From assembly GCF_900129125.1 (NCBI RefSeq), contig NZ_FQVJ01000006.1:62001-126000 (forward strand): a stretch of DNA of 64,000 nt. Reading direction: 5' to 3'. Each line of letters opens with the position of its first letter. Position 1 is the stretch's first letter. Below the pieces are notes generated by a model that was given only the letters and a program-made list of their open reading frames with translations, had not been told where the DNA came from and made no database searches. A program made the position numbers and the translations under genes. This DNA is from Acidocella aminolytica 101 = DSM 11237 (GTDB lineage: Bacteria > Pseudomonadota > Alphaproteobacteria > Acetobacterales > Acetobacteraceae). Below, piece by piece: positions 18,141 to 27,249 of this stretch.

Positions 18141-18836
18141 TTATTTGGTATGAGGCACGCCCTGCCCGTCCCATAATGCCGGCGGTAGCGTAAACGGCGT
18201 GATGGGAGCAAAAAGGTTGGCCTGCATAACATCCAGCAAATTGCCCAGAAATATGTTGAGATCGTCAACGATGATCATGCTCTGCATCCGCAGCACCCCA
18301 CGCAACCAATCCGCCAAGGAATAGACCGACATACGAATGGCAAACATCAGCCTTTGGTCACGGACGAGCTGGGGCAAATCCGGCGACAGTTCGGCTTGAA
18401 TCTGCCGTACCACCAGCAAGCCTCGATTATACCCCTTGCCATGGAAGACGGCGCTGAAGTCAAAACTGTCCAGCTCATAGATCCGCGCCTGCAACCGGAT
18501 CCAGCGATTAGGCGGATTACGTTCGAACATTGTCTCGGCCAGGGGCAGTACGATCGCTTCCGTCAGCTTGCGGTATTTTTCAGCGGCAGGGGTAGCCTCA
18601 AAGCGTTCCAGCATTTCCAGGCGCCGCGCATCAACCGGCGGCATCCTCCAGTCAATCAGCGCCTCCACGAGCTTGGTGCGGGACACAAAATGATAATGCA
18701 GCGAAGACGCGTTGCGCTGCCCGGCATGGCGATTAATCTCCCGCATTGAGACCGCGTTGATGCCACGCTCTACAAACAACTCCTCTGCACTGCGGAGAAG
18801 GCGTTCTTTTGTATCTAGGTGAAGTTTAGGTGGCAT
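18141..18836 (-). CDS. TetR-family transcriptional regulator
   Basis: 231-residue TetR-type repressor. The N-terminal HTH is RLLRSAEELFVERGINAVSM followed by REINRHAGQRNASSLHYHF, with the usual Y/F-H-Y-x-F end of the recognition helix. The rest is an all-helical ligand domain rich in Arg and hydrophobics. A TATAAT element on the minus strand (18849-18854) lies just upstream of the ATG, suggesting a very short leader. The target is unknown; neighbours are an AraC regulator and the chimeric GntR protein. Confidence 0.82.
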   Translation of the reverse strand: MPPKLHLDTKERLLRSAEELFVERGINAVSMREINRHAGQRNASSLHYHFVSRTKLVEALIDWRMPPVDARRLEMLERFEATPAAEKYRKLTEAIVLPLAETMFERNPPNRWIRLQARIYELDSFDFSAVFHGKGYNRGLLVVRQIQAELSPDLPQLVRDQRLMFAIRMSVYSLADWLRGVLRMQSMIIVDDLNIFLGNLLDVMQANLFAPITPFTLPPALWDGQGVPHTK

Positions 18837-18930
18837 GTCTTGACCTATATTATAGATTTATCGCTATTTAACAAACCACCTTTATTCCTTTAATTCCTAT
18901 CGAGACAAACGGCATATTGAACCACCCGAC

Positions 18931-19830
18931 TTAGGTCATCACCGCCAAGTCTGGGGAAGCACGTAAGCGGGCTATGTCGCGCTTCGGCGCTTCTCCAAAG
19001 AGGCGGCGATACTCGCGGCTAAACTGCGACGGGCTTTCGTAACCCACGCGCAAAGCGGCTGTCGCGACGTCGATGTCCTGCACCAACATCAGGCTGCGCG
19101 CGTCCTGCAGCCTGAGCTGTTTCTGGAACTGAAGCGGTGTCATCGCTGTCACGTCACGGAAATGCTCGTGCAGGCTCGACGGGCTCATGCCGACTTCTGT
19201 GGCAAGGCGTTCAATGCTGAAATGTTCCCGAAAGTTCTTCCCAATCCAGGCGATCGCGCGCCCGACCTGGGACACCCTTCCCCGACCGGAGGTTATGTGA
19301 CGCATTCTGGCGCCATCTGGGCCCGAGAGCAGGCGATAGAGGATTTCCTGTTCGGCGAGAGGCCCGAGTACAGGCAGTGCGGCAGGATCGCTGAGCAGGC
19401 GCAGGAGGCGTAGCACAGCGTCGAGTAGATCCGGGCTGGCGTCAGACACCATCTTGCCAATGGGCGGAGATGGCACTCCCGCTGGCAGCGGCACGCGCAA
19501 CGCCAAATCCGCCAGCATGACCGGATCAAAATCGAGGTATAGGCAGAGATAGGGTTTGTCAGGCGTCGCATTGACCACATGGCCTGTCGCCGGCAGATCG
19601 CAGGTCACGACCCCATAGCGCCCCGGCGCATATCTGAACACGTGGTTGCCCAGCGTGACGTCCTTCCGCCCCTGCGCGACGAGGCACAGTTGCGGCCGAT
19701 AGACATTGGGCATCGGCATCGTCAAGGTGGAGGATCGAACAAGTGTCAGACGTTCGACGGGGGTCGTGTGAAAACCATCTTTCGACACGTTGCCGGCTAT
19801 TATCATCGCAATTTCGGCAAGTACCTCCAT
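18931..19830 (-). CDS. AraC-family transcriptional regulator
   Basis: About 299 residues. The AraC_N cupin-like domain (RPQLCLVAQGRKDVTLGNHV, YAPGRYGVVTCDLPATGHV) is followed by a C-terminal double HTH (SIERLATEVGMSPSSLHEHF and ALRVGYESPSQFSREYRRLF). The frame can extend to a TTG at 19866; the ATG at 19830 (MEVLAEIAMI) is more likely. It is divergent from the aldo-keto reductase gene across a 169-bp gap. This AraC-plus-oxidoreductase pairing is common and suggests that it controls that gene. Confidence 0.87.
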   Translation of the reverse strand: MEVLAEIAMIIAGNVSKDGFHTTPVERLTLVRSSTLTMPMPNVYRPQLCLVAQGRKDVTLGNHVFRYAPGRYGVVTCDLPATGHVVNATPDKPYLCLYLDFDPVMLADLALRVPLPAGVPSPPIGKMVSDASPDLLDAVLRLLRLLSDPAALPVLGPLAEQEILYRLLSGPDGARMRHITSGRGRVSQVGRAIAWIGKNFREHFSIERLATEVGMSPSSLHEHFRDVTAMTPLQFQKQLRLQDARSLMLVQDIDVATAALRVGYESPSQFSREYRRLFGEAPKRDIARLRASPDLAVMT

Positions 19831-19999
19831 GGAATGGACCTTCGCACGCGGACGGAAGCCCGGCAACGCGCATCGATCCTTCTGGAGGATTAGGCAGAAA
19901 TCTCAGTGCATCAGGCTCACTGTTCGGCGGCGGGCGCGTCACAGTGACGCAGCGCCTGGGTCAAAGGGGACCTGACGGCAGATCAGATATGGAGCCAAC

Positions 20000-20953
20000 A
20001 TGATAACCGATACTCTGAAGCCCCCGAGGGTAGCGCTCGGCACCTGGGCCTGGGGCGACAGCGGCGAAACCGGCAATGGCTATTTCGGCAGCAATTTCAC
20101 CCAGGCTGAGCTGGAAGAGATTGCGGACAAAGCCCATACGGCCGGCTTTACCCTGTGGGACACCGCAATGGTCTATGGCATGGGCCGCTCAGAGACCATC
20201 CTTGGCAAAGTCCTGAAGCGCTACGCGCGCAGCGACTACCAACTTTCCACGAAATTTACCCCACAGGCAGCGGGAGCCGGAGGCAATCCAATGGAGGACA
20301 TGCTGAAGCAGAGTCTGGCAAATCTCGGCACTGAATATATCGACCTCTACTGGATTCATAACCCAGCCAACGTAGATAGGTGGACGCAGCACCTAGTCCC
20401 GTTGCTGAAGAGCGGGAAGGTCAAGCATGTCGGCGTCTCGAATCATAACCTGAGCGAGATCGAACGCGCCGACGGGATCCTGGGCGAAGCCGGCTTCCGG
20501 GTCGAAGCCGTGCAGAACCACTACAGCCTTCTCTACCGTAGCTCTGATGACGCTGGTATCCTGAGCTACTGCCGTAACCGCAGCATCCCATTCTTCTCCT
20601 ACATGGTGCTCGAGCAAGGGGCCCTCAACGGCAGGTACAGCCCGGAGACACCGCTTCCAGAAGGCACTAACCGGGCCCAAGCCTACAATAGCATCTTGCC
20701 TCAGTTGAAAGCCCTGACCGACAAGCTCGCGGCCATTGGCCAGAAACAAGGCGCGGAAATTCCCGATGTCGCAATAGCTTGGGCCATCGCCAAGGGCACA
20801 ACGCCAATCATCGGCATCACTAGACCTAGCTACATTGATGGGCTGGTGCGGGCTACCAGCATGAGCCTCTCCAACGAAGACATTTCTGATTTGGAGGCTC
20901 TCGCCGGCGCCGCGAACGTGAACACCCGCGGTTGGTGGGAGCAAGAAATGTAA
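20000..20953 (+). CDS. aldo/keto reductase
   Basis: NADPH-dependent oxidoreductase of 317 residues with the AKR TIM barrel. The catalytic tetrad is visible: Asp and Tyr in WDTAMVYGMGRSE, Lys in LSTKFTP and His in YWIHNPAN. The cofactor segment is near GTTPIIGITRPSYIDG. GGAG precedes the ATG at a good distance. It is transcribed away from the AraC regulator. The natural substrate is not known and may be a reactive aldehyde or ketone. Confidence 0.87.
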   Translation: MITDTLKPPRVALGTWAWGDSGETGNGYFGSNFTQAELEEIADKAHTAGFTLWDTAMVYGMGRSETILGKVLKRYARSDYQLSTKFTPQAAGAGGNPMEDMLKQSLANLGTEYIDLYWIHNPANVDRWTQHLVPLLKSGKVKHVGVSNHNLSEIERADGILGEAGFRVEAVQNHYSLLYRSSDDAGILSYCRNRSIPFFSYMVLEQGALNGRYSPETPLPEGTNRAQAYNSILPQLKALTDKLAAIGQKQGAEIPDVAIAWAIAKGTTPIIGITRPSYIDGLVRATSMSLSNEDISDLEALAGAANVNTRGWWEQEM

Positions 20954-21525
20954 ATCCGAAGCTCCGTTGCTGCGGTTCGCCGCCATTATTTCCTGAACAG
21001 CTTGCAGGCCAGCATGTATTCAGCCCGACCGCCCCATCGTGAAGAGCAGATTTCGGGATTCCCTGGCAGCTAGACGCACAATGATCGAAGGGGCCCGTGA
21101 TATAGACGGAGCCAACCGATTTCGGATTAAGTGGACCAAAAACCGTTGCCATCGGTCCGTATTATTAGCCGCGTTGCTTTTGTGGGGATCGCTATTCGCC
21201 AATTTTTGACCGAGACCAGCGTCAGAAGTTCCGGTTAAGCAAAGTAGGGTCGCGTCCTGCCGGTAAGATCAGCGTCCGCCACAGGCCGTTAATCTTATTT
21301 TCTACCCCAGTGCGGCCAGACGGATTATGGGCCAGGCTGTCCAAAATATTAGACGGTCGGTACACACCCCTTCCCGGCCGTTCCTGCCGCTTTCGGGACC
21401 TGCCGAAAGTAGACATGAGACCAGTGCGAGTAATGTTCCTTATCCGTTCCGATGCTTGGTGGACAAATAATCAATCAGCATACCAAAACCCGACATCGCC
21501 CGCGCAGCGCTTCCTATTTGGCGTC
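20954..21525. other. gene-free stretch with interspersed repeat
   Basis: 572 bp between the aldo-keto reductase and the WY/FD repeat gene. Only short ORFs without recognisable coding character are seen. It holds one composite interspersed repeat (21284-21370). The remainder shows nothing I recognise. Confidence 0.5.
21284..21370 (+). repeat. composite interspersed repeat, copy 1
   Basis: Module 1 (21284-21323) reads GGCCGTTAATCTTATTTTCT and onward to CGGCCAGACGG. Module 2 (21337-21370) contains CTGTCCAAAATATTAGACGG, an imperfect palindrome. The same two modules in the same order recur at 27250-27332 and, inverted, at 56428-56517. Module 1 alone occurs at several more gaps. Confidence 0.6.
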
Positions 21526-22680
21526 TCAGAAGACGAGTTGCGTCAGAAAATGCAGCAGAGGATTGTCTTGTTCCATTGCGGTTTGCGAGGTGCCGTCCGG
21601 GTGGAGGGGCATCTGCGTATTTCGATAGGAAGCGGCATTGAACCATGGCGAGGGGTTAAAGTTCCGTTTGCCTCCGACCGCGAGGTAATGCATGAATGGG
21701 TCGCGGTTCGGACGGATCGAATCAGCATAGGCCGACATATAGAAATCGACGTCGAAAAACGGCAGCGGGCTGAACTTCTGTGTCCGGCGATGGCGCATGT
21801 AATGTTGCAACGGTGATTCTAGCTGCTCCCCCGCATAACGCTTTCGATACCATAACGGATTAAAGTACTTGCTGGGCAGGCAGCCTTGTGCTTCCCCGCA
21901 CAGGATGTAGTGCAACAATGGGTTGGCGGGTGACAGAGGTTTATATCTCTCCAAATACCACACCGTATCGAAATACAGACTAGGTTTACGCCCTTCCTTC
22001 CAACCCTTGTGGCAAAAATGCTCGACCGGGTCCGCGCTGGCTTCGTGAACATCGGTATTATTGAGCAGATAATAGTTCAAATCGACTAGACCTGAAGCGC
22101 GGATTATGTCTACCTCCGACTTAGGCATCCGTCCTTCCGCACGACCGTGCAGGCAGAAATGTTCGAATGGATCCAAGCCTGCTTGGGCGACATCCTTATA
22201 TTGGTTCAGGTAGAATGCGGCATCGAAGCCGGGGTTGGGGCTGACCGTTCCGCTACGCCGATGCCGCAGGAAATGGCCGAGTATGCTTTGTCCGGGCGGA
22301 GGTTCATAAGTGCACCGATACCAATTCAAATCAAAATGTTGTGATGGCGGCCAGCCTTGCAACTCACCTTGCGTGAGATATACGATCAGCGGATCCGCAT
22401 CTCTCGAAATTTCTGGATGCTCAGAGATAAACCAGTAAGGATCAAAATAGAAATTGGGCTGACGGCCGTCACGCCAGCCCTGCTCCAGGTAATGACAGAC
22501 AGGATCCACGCCAGCCGTCCTGACATCGGGATAGGCCGCTAAATACCAAGGCCAATCAACCAGACTCCGAAGCGCCTCGGACAGAGATTGGGCGGTAAAA
22601 CTGGGCGCGGGTTCGCGCCTCGTACGGCGGTTGGCGCGACCGGTTTTTGTACGCCGGGCAGCGAGCTGCGTTTTCACCAA
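21526..22680 (-). CDS. stand-alone WY/FD tandem-repeat protein
   Basis: 384 residues built of about nine imperfect repeats of 37-45 residues with the pattern FDxxWYxxxYxDVxxAGxDPxxHYxxxGxxxGRxP. Examples are WPWYLAAYPDVRTAGVDP, FDAAFYLNQYKDVAQAGLDP and VDLNYYLLNNTDVHEASADP. A basic, disordered N-terminus (about residues 1-35) precedes them. Such repeats are known as extensions of glycosyltransferases and cell-surface proteins in alphaproteobacteria, but here no catalytic domain is attached. No signal peptide or membrane segment is seen. The start is TTG (22680) or GTG (22677). Function unknown; a surface polysaccharide role is only a guess. Confidence 0.72.
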   Translation of the reverse strand: MVKTQLAARRTKTGRANRRTRREPAPSFTAQSLSEALRSLVDWPWYLAAYPDVRTAGVDPVCHYLEQGWRDGRQPNFYFDPYWFISEHPEISRDADPLIVYLTQGELQGWPPSQHFDLNWYRCTYEPPPGQSILGHFLRHRRSGTVSPNPGFDAAFYLNQYKDVAQAGLDPFEHFCLHGRAEGRMPKSEVDIIRASGLVDLNYYLLNNTDVHEASADPVEHFCHKGWKEGRKPSLYFDTVWYLERYKPLSPANPLLHYILCGEAQGCLPSKYFNPLWYRKRYAGEQLESPLQHYMRHRRTQKFSPLPFFDVDFYMSAYADSIRPNRDPFMHYLAVGGKRNFNPSPWFNAASYRNTQMPLHPDGTSQTAMEQDNPLLHFLTQLVF

Positions 22681-23036
22681 CCAGCATTTCTCCGCGCCAC
22701 AAAGATTAAAGCCTGGATGTTTGAGAATATCCTCAGGCCACAGCGGCCGTCAAGTGAAAGCCTTGGTAAGATTGGCGGTGAATTCGTCAGAAAGTGAAGT
22801 AATCCGGCAAGGCTCGCGTGAACGGCAAAAACTCCATTTTTACATTTTAAGGGCTGTTTTTCTGCGCGATCGAAAATTCGCAGCTACCTGAAGCATCACC
22901 TTTTGGCGGGGGTTGAATATACAGATACGTTCGGGGAACTTTAAATATAGCGCGAATAGCCAGATTCTACTTGTAGCATGGATATTGATGGATTTGGCGT
23001 GGGCCGCAGCTGCATAGGTTGATCCCCTTGCGACTT
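22681..23036. other. intergenic, divergent upstream region
   Basis: Non-coding gap between the divergent WY/FD repeat gene and the beta-helix/Hint gene (gene to gene 22681-23094). It is AT-richer than its neighbours around 22800-22960 and should hold promoters for both genes. No clear -35/-10 pair was found. It ends in the tandem repeat described separately. Confidence 0.5.
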
Positions 23037-23080
23037 TACGCTTTAAGACTGATCACGTTACGCTTTAAGACTGATCACGT
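23037..23080 (+). repeat. two exact 22-bp tandem repeats before the Hint gene
   Basis: Unit 23037-23058 is repeated exactly at 23059-23080. Its core is CTTTAAGACTGATCACGT, which contains the palindrome TGATCA. The array ends 14 bp before the ATG and directly abuts the GGGGGTGAG ribosome binding site, so a bound protein would block expression. It could also be a recent duplication with no role. Confidence 0.7.
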
Positions 23081-23094
23081 TGGGGGTGAGTTTG

Positions 23095-25575
23095 ATGGCA
23101 ACAATTTCGGTTACAAATCTGAATGATTCGGGCGCAGGCTCTCTGCGCAGCGCCATCGAAGCGGCAAATAGCGGGGGCGGCGCCACGACCATCACCTTCG
23201 CAGTCAGCGGCACCATCACGCTCGCGAGCGACCTGCCCATGATCAAGCAGAACGTCACTATCGACGCTACCAGCGCGCCTGGCGCCACGGCCGGGGGAGC
23301 GCCTGTCGTTGGCATCAACTTCAACGGTCATAATGGCCTGACGTTCACGAGCGGCTCGGATGGGTCCTCCTTGCTCGGTATTGCGGCCAGCGGCGCATCC
23401 GGCAACGGCATCACCATCGATTCGAATAATGTCACGCTCGCCGGCGATTATATCGGCCTCACCACCAGCGGCACCGCAAATGGCAATGGTGGAGCAGGAA
23501 TCTATATCTCCTCGACCTCGTCGGGTAACAGCATCGGCTCCAACCCCACAGCTGCTTCGGGTGTCGTGTCAAATGTTATTTCCGGCAATACCGGCAACGG
23601 CATCGTCATCGATGGCAGCTCGGATAATACGCTTGCTAACAATTACGTCGGTACCGATCCGACCGGCACCGCAGCGATCGCCAATGGCGGCAGCGGAATT
23701 TTCATAACCGGAGGTGCTGCCAATAACTTGATCGGCGGCACGGCCTATACAGATTCCAACACTGGCCAGAAGAATAACCCAACCGGCTCCAAGGGCAGCA
23801 AGGCGGCTGTTATCGTCACCCCCCCGCTCGGTAACCTCGTTTCTGGCAATGGCGGGGATGGTATCCTCATCAATGCCGGGTCCAACAACAATACCTTGAG
23901 CGGCAATTTCGTCGGCACGACAGCGAGCGGCGATAAGGCACTCGGCAATACGGGAGATGGCATAGCCATAGTCGGTGCAAACAATAATTTTCTGATTGGT
24001 TGTACGGCGCAAGACAATCCATTTGTCTATTACAACGTCGTCAGCGGCAATGGCGGCAATGGCCTGCGCATTACCGATTCCAACGATACCGCCGTGCAGG
24101 CAAATTTCTTCGGTATTGGAGCAAATAACGCTACCATCGTCGGCAATGCGCTGAACGGCATCCTGGTCAACGGTACTTCCTCGAACACGCTGGTTGGCGG
24201 TGTCATCCCGCTGGGCAACGTCTGTTCTGGCAACGGCATGAATGGTATCGAGGTAGCCGACACCGCCAGTCACTTCACAAGCTTCAACACTTTCGGTGGG
24301 CTTTATGCGTTCGGCGCCGCCGCTCCGAATATGAATGATGGTATCCTCGTCACCTCTACCGGCGGCCACAATACGCTGGAGACCAATGTCATTTCGGGCA
24401 ATGTGAATAACGGCATCGAAATCGGCGGCGATGCCTCCGGCGTAACCGTCGACCCCAATATCGTCGGTCTGGCTACGAACGGCCAATCGCTGCTCGAGGG
24501 CGGAGGCAATGGCAATGACGGGCTAAAGATCGATGGCACCGCACATAACAATATCATCGGCGGCAATCAGCAATCGATTATTCCGAAAAATGCTTTTTCG
24601 GGCAATGGCAATTATGGTGTGGAGATCACCGATAACGCTTATGGGAACCAAATCTTCGATAGCAACATCGGCCTTGGTATATTTGGCAAAACAGCTTTCG
24701 GTAATGGCGCTGGCGGTGTCTCCATCTCCGGAAATGCCCGGGACAATACGCTCGGCGGTACGGTGCCGCAGGGAGATAGCGCGGCAGATGTCATTAGCGG
24801 CAATGGCGGCAACGGGGTCACTCTTGGCGATCAGACCAGTGGTTCGACGATCACGAACAATATCATTGGTTACGACTCCAAGGGTACCACGCCCATACCC
24901 AATAAAGGGTTACCGATCGCCCCTGGCCAAAGTACAGACAATACGATTGCAGATAATCAAACCTTAGCCTGCTTCGCGCGTGGCACGCACATAGCGACTG
25001 GGCGTGGCAATGTCGCGGTTGAAGATCTGGTGGAGGGCGATCTCGTACTAACGCTGGATGGCACGTTGCAACCCATCCGCTGGATCGGCCAGCGCACGGT
25101 CGATTGCCGCCGACATAGCCGGCCGGAGGCAATCCTGCCGGTGCGTGTGCGTGCCCATGCCTTCGGCCCCGGTCAGCCGGGCCGCGACCTATTTCTCTCG
25201 CCCGACCATGCGTTGTTCCTGGAAGGCGTGCTGATCCCCGTAAAATATCTTATGAACGGCGATAGTATTACCCAGTTCCGGTGCGCGCGCATTACCTATT
25301 ATCATGTCGAGCTGGCATGGCATGATATCATCCTGGCCGACGGCCTGCCGGCGGAAACATTTTTGGACACTGGCAATCGCGGCGTCTTTGCCAATGGCGG
25401 TAAAACCTCGGAATTACATCCAGATTTTGCGCCTATGGGCGTTGATCATCTGCTGCTGTGGGAGGCACATGGCTATGCACCGCTGGTGGTGACGGGTCCT
25501 GAAGTGGAGCGCGCAAGGCGGTTGTCGGAAAGGGAGTTGAAGAGCCGCGGCTGCCGACAGCGGCACGTGGCCTGA
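23095..25575 (+). CDS. parallel beta-helix protein with C-terminal Hint domain
   Basis: 826 residues. Residues 1-620 are repetitive, rich in Asn/Gly/Thr/Ser/Ile, with recurring phrases such as VISGNTGNGIVIDGSSDNT and NLVSGNGGDGILINAGSNN, typical of a right-handed parallel beta-helix. The start SVTNLNDSGAGSLRSAIEAAN is the usual opening of such adhesin-like proteins. From Cys626 (CFARGTHIATG) a Hint_2 domain follows (VEDLVEGDLVLTLDG, LFLSPDHALFLEGVLIPV). No Sec signal is seen; these proteins are often exported by type I or other routes. ATG 23095 with GGGGGTGAG was chosen over TTG 23080. Expected to be extracellular; function unknown. Confidence 0.82.
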   Translation: MATISVTNLNDSGAGSLRSAIEAANSGGGATTITFAVSGTITLASDLPMIKQNVTIDATSAPGATAGGAPVVGINFNGHNGLTFTSGSDGSSLLGIAASGASGNGITIDSNNVTLAGDYIGLTTSGTANGNGGAGIYISSTSSGNSIGSNPTAASGVVSNVISGNTGNGIVIDGSSDNTLANNYVGTDPTGTAAIANGGSGIFITGGAANNLIGGTAYTDSNTGQKNNPTGSKGSKAAVIVTPPLGNLVSGNGGDGILINAGSNNNTLSGNFVGTTASGDKALGNTGDGIAIVGANNNFLIGCTAQDNPFVYYNVVSGNGGNGLRITDSNDTAVQANFFGIGANNATIVGNALNGILVNGTSSNTLVGGVIPLGNVCSGNGMNGIEVADTASHFTSFNTFGGLYAFGAAAPNMNDGILVTSTGGHNTLETNVISGNVNNGIEIGGDASGVTVDPNIVGLATNGQSLLEGGGNGNDGLKIDGTAHNNIIGGNQQSIIPKNAFSGNGNYGVEITDNAYGNQIFDSNIGLGIFGKTAFGNGAGGVSISGNARDNTLGGTVPQGDSAADVISGNGGNGVTLGDQTSGSTITNNIIGYDSKGTTPIPNKGLPIAPGQSTDNTIADNQTLACFARGTHIATGRGNVAVEDLVEGDLVLTLDGTLQPIRWIGQRTVDCRRHSRPEAILPVRVRAHAFGPGQPGRDLFLSPDHALFLEGVLIPVKYLMNGDSITQFRCARITYYHVELAWHDIILADGLPAETFLDTGNRGVFANGGKTSELHPDFAPMGVDHLLLWEAHGYAPLVVTGPEVERARRLSERELKSRGCRQRHVA

Positions 25576-25864
25576 CGAAACAAGGTGCGCCCTTCCTAGT
25601 CGTCCAGCCCGCATGAGGGCATGCTCCAAATGCGACACTCGTGGTCGCGCTACGGGTCGACCGGGTTGGGGGGATAGCTGCCGGGCAGCTCCTGGGGCTA
25701 GGGAGTGAATAACGGACGTTCGGCTTGCCGCCGTAATGGGTAGTTGAGATGTTCAGCATCTGGGCGACGCAGGTCGGAAGCCGTTGTTCGCCAAAGGGGT
25801 ACCTATTTGACGAGCATTGAAGAATAATTTCGGAACTTGACCATCCCTGATCGACCACAATAGG

Positions 25865-26425
25865 TCACAGGTGCCGCAGTGGTCTCGCTACTTTGGTTGG
25901 AGTGCGGATAGTGGCACCCGCGTTGATTTCTCCGACGATCTGCCTGCGTCGGTAGTTCAGGTAGTTGAGAGTATCTCTCGTGTAGAAGAAGAACTGCTCC
26001 TGGTGATTGAGCAACGGCATGTCAACAAATTCGAAGGCGAGATTGATCGGATCTGCGCCTGGGCCAGTTGGCGATGCAATGTCCTCCATGTGAGCAAACG
26101 CCAGTTTGCCAACACGGCGATCGTGCCAAATGCAGTGCGCATACTGATTGCGGATAGTGCGGCACAACATCATGTCCTCGATGGCCTCAACAAATTCCGC
26201 ACCAAGGCCAGCAGCGCAATAGCCTGCGCCCCCCAACTGCTTGGCAATGTCCACTCGCCTCTTCTCGCCTCGCTTGGAATAGATGTCAGTAATCGCCTTC
26301 GCAACGTCGCCACCGCCCATGCCGGCACAGAAACACAGCTGGTATTCGATGTCAGTGTAGCCGGTAAGGAGCCTTCCAACGATGGCACCCTCGCCTGGGA
26401 AGACCCTGAATGCCTGAACCAACAT
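25865..26425 (-). CDS. hypothetical protein with HEPN/DUF4145-like RNxxAH motif
   Basis: 186 residues, unrecognised overall. The central segment LCRTIRNQYAHCIWHD has an Arg-x4-His spacing like the RX4-6H motif of HEPN and similar helical proteins, which also often read 'RNxxAH'. The helical stretch before it (FVEAIEDMM) fits that fold. The minus-strand frame is preceded by AAAGGAGAA five bases before the ATG at 26425 (a GTG at 26428 is also possible), which favours it over a longer plus-strand frame covering the same DNA. No toxin or antitoxin partner is adjacent. Confidence 0.6.
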   Translation of the reverse strand: MLVQAFRVFPGEGAIVGRLLTGYTDIEYQLCFCAGMGGGDVAKAITDIYSKRGEKRRVDIAKQLGGAGYCAAGLGAEFVEAIEDMMLCRTIRNQYAHCIWHDRRVGKLAFAHMEDIASPTGPGADPINLAFEFVDMPLLNHQEQFFFYTRDTLNYLNYRRRQIVGEINAGATIRTPTKVARPLRHL

Positions 26426-26550
26426 CACTTCTCCTTTCGCTCACAGCCCTCCGGCGCGCTTGGCGCCGGTCCCGCTGGTGTCGTGAGTTATTCACGCCCC
26501 ATCTATATCATGGGTGAATGTCGAGTTTAGAGGAATGTTATGAACACCAG

Positions 26551-26610
26551 GAATGACCCCAGAGGGTCGGGAGGCGACCTGCGGCTGGGGGGCGGCCCGT
26601 CTGCTCCGGG
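26551..26610. repeat. GGGTCGGGAGGCG-type interspersed repeat, copy 1
   Basis: Contains GGGTCGGGAGGCGACCTGCG, then a G-rich run and CCCGTCTGCT. Similar stretches occur at 61704-61770 and 62802-62890, in the same order: GAATGAC/AATGTC, GGGTCGRGAGRCG, G run, CGGTCGGxCTGCT. Non-coding. Confidence 0.5.
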
Positions 26611-26664
26611 CGCGCAGTCGGGAAAAGCGAACGAGCCCCGTGCCGCTGGCGTCACGCTATCCTC

Positions 26665-27138
26665 TTATCCGCGCTTGATGCTCGGTTCGGTGGAAACCGC
26701 AAAATTGACCGATCGCGCGATGAAGCACATCGCATGCGCGTCATGGTGCAGCGCCAATGCCGTCGCTTCATCCGAGTCAGCGGAGATGGTGACCTCGGGT
26801 CTTAAAACGACCGAAACGAATTGGCCCGCGCCGTTCTCTTCTTCCACCATAACGCCCTCGGCCCTGTCCTGATAGGCGGTCACAACGACACCAGCCTGCG
26901 CGCAGAGACCAAGATACCACAGCTTGTGGCAGGCCGAGAGCGAGGCAACGAGCAAGTCCTCCGGGTTCCATCGGCCACTGTCTCCGCGGAATGCTGGATC
27001 GGAAGAACCGGGGATCGTCGGCTTTCCTTCCGCGTCGATGTCATGGGCGCGTTCATAGCCACGATAGGTACGCGTGCCGCTACCCGTGTTGCCGGTCCAG
27101 GTTACCCGAACCGTATAGTGATGCGCCTTGCCCGCCAT
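26665..27138 (-). CDS. OsmC-family peroxiredoxin-like protein
   Basis: 157-residue OsmC/Ohr-like protein. Features are the N-terminal strand HHYTVRVTWTGN, the substrate loop SSDPAFRGDSGRWNPEDLLVASL with SACHKLWYL (first active Cys), and the second Cys near DAHAMCFIARS, which together form the peroxidatic and resolving pair. It detoxifies organic or other hydroperoxides in the cytoplasm. The frame can be read further upstream to 27294, but ATG 27138 has a strong GGAGGG site and fits the family length. Confidence 0.85.
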   Translation of the reverse strand: MAGKAHHYTVRVTWTGNTGSGTRTYRGYERAHDIDAEGKPTIPGSSDPAFRGDSGRWNPEDLLVASLSACHKLWYLGLCAQAGVVVTAYQDRAEGVMVEEENGAGQFVSVVLRPEVTISADSDEATALALHHDAHAMCFIARSVNFAVSTEPSIKRG

Positions 27139-27249
27139 TTGCCCTCCAGAACTGAGATGGCTTTCATGGCCGCTTTCAAAGCATCGCGCTAGCCAGCGGA
27201 GAGTCGCAGATGGGTCGTCACCTGCCGGTACGGCCTGTGCCTGAAGTTG

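Noticed and set aside
25676-25690. AGCTGCC/GGGCAGCT palindrome after the Hint gene as terminator
   Set aside because: No T-rich tail follows and the gene stop is 100 bp away; support too thin.
25871-26530. Plus-strand frame of 219 codons
   Set aside because: It overlaps the minus-strand gene 25865-26425, which has a strong ribosome binding site and a helix-rich protein with an RNxxAH motif; the plus frame shows neither.
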